Positions 63,646 through 64,000 of a DNA stretch of 64,000 bases are shown here, in pieces; positions within the stretch are counted from its first letter, which is position 1, and every line of letters begins with the position of its first letter. Below the pieces are notes generated by a model that was not told the origin of the DNA, did no database searches, and saw only the letters and a program-made list of their open reading frames with translations. The DNA comes from Anaerolineales bacterium. Lineage in GTDB: Bacteria > Chloroflexota > Anaerolineae > Anaerolineales > E44-bin32. Location of the stretch: NCBI GenBank assembly GCA_016927115.1, contig JAFGNH010000074.1, positions 1 through 64,000 of the forward strand, written 5' to 3'. A program made the position numbers and the translations under genes.

Positions 63646-64000
63646 TCAAGCACCTCGCTCAAAGGGTTCAGGCCGGCGCGACCAACTGCTGCGCGCGACT
63701 ACTTGCCTCCATTGAAAGGATTTTCAGGAGGTTAAGTGCATTTGTAAAGGCCGCATTTTTGTTAAGGATGGTGTTCTTTGCCCATTTCTCTATGGCAAAG
63801 AATCAGGCCGCAATGAGATTGGCCGGTAGTCCTTTTTCGCTTTCCTTTATTTGAGAAAACACCCTGGAAGTATTTCCATTTCCCTGAGGGATGGGAGGGT
63901 TTCGGCGGGTGTGTTTTGAACACTTTGCTCGCGTGTACCACTCCGGGGTGTTATTGACTCAATTCAGGTCTAACTTCTCCACAAGGTTATTATATCAACC
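63646..64000. other. region upstream of fixA, no gene seen
   Basis: This stretch upstream of fixABCX runs to the window edge. Near 63776-63800 an imperfect inverted repeat, TTCTTTGCC(C)AT and ATGGCAAAGAA, may end a transcript from outside. No gene or clear promoter was identified. Confidence 0.4.

Noticed and set aside
1-64000. CRISPR arrays, insertion sequences, prophage genes
   Set aside because: No regularly spaced repeats, transposase or phage structural genes were recognised on either strand.

Overview
The window looks like a chromosomal segment of a Gram-variable, heterotrophic bacterium of the phylum Chloroflexota, most likely class Anaerolineae. That placement is an inference from gene content, not from a marker gene. 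It rests on large MalT-like LuxR ATPase regulators, an ~80-residue orphan protein beside them, sugar-binding lipoproteins with Glu/Pro/Ala-rich linkers, peptide-type ABC importers beside glycoside phosphorylases, and FixABCX. No rRNA, tRNA, CRISPR array, prophage or insertion sequence was recognised.

Layout. (1) 0-14.2 kb, regulation and envelope: a DsbA-like anchored thiol protein, a Bcr/CflA-type exporter, a MalT-like regulator broken by one in-frame TAG, an Lnt-like apolipoprotein N-acyltransferase, small membrane proteins, a PadR-HAAS regulator pair, then a second, intact MalT-like regulator followed on the same strand by a small protein and two membrane proteins. (2) 14.4-18.5 kb: a MalEFG-type sugar importer (binding protein, two permeases, no ATPase) under a GntR/UTRA repressor with a readable promoter and operator. 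(3) 18.7-30.3 kb: a CPBP-family protease, a large anchored surface protein with an SH3b lipoprotein, a LolD/FtsX-type ABC pair, and a Rieske-like lipoprotein that has lost a cluster ligand. (4) 30.5-35.5 kb: an operon for plant-type glycans with an MFS transporter, a GH127 beta-L-arabinofuranosidase-like enzyme and a GH2 enzyme. (5) 36.3-44.4 kb: a NarL-type two-component system, an FGE-like lipoprotein, small membrane proteins and a large hybrid sensor kinase. (6) 44.5-59.1 kb: a beta-glucan/beta-mannan utilisation locus with GH1, GH130, a LacI repressor with three matching operators, a complete five-gene peptide-type ABC importer, a cellobiose phosphorylase (GH94) and a second GH94 enzyme. 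(7) 59.2-63.6 kb: a small heat-shock protein and fixABCX.

How the parts fit. Region 6 reads as one catabolic unit: the ABC importer brings in beta-linked oligosaccharides, the GH94 and GH130 phosphorylases cleave them with phosphate to give sugar 1-phosphates (saving ATP), GH1 hydrolyses the rest, and LacI acting at GGGAGCGCTCCC-like sites controls the divergent units. Region 4 would free arabinose- and galactose-type sugars. FixABCX would link NADH oxidation to quinone and ferredoxin reduction by electron bifurcation.

The least explained part is region 1. Two clusters each combine a MalT-like regulator, small membrane proteins and a member of the same ~80-residue family. In one cluster the regulator is interrupted by a stop codon.
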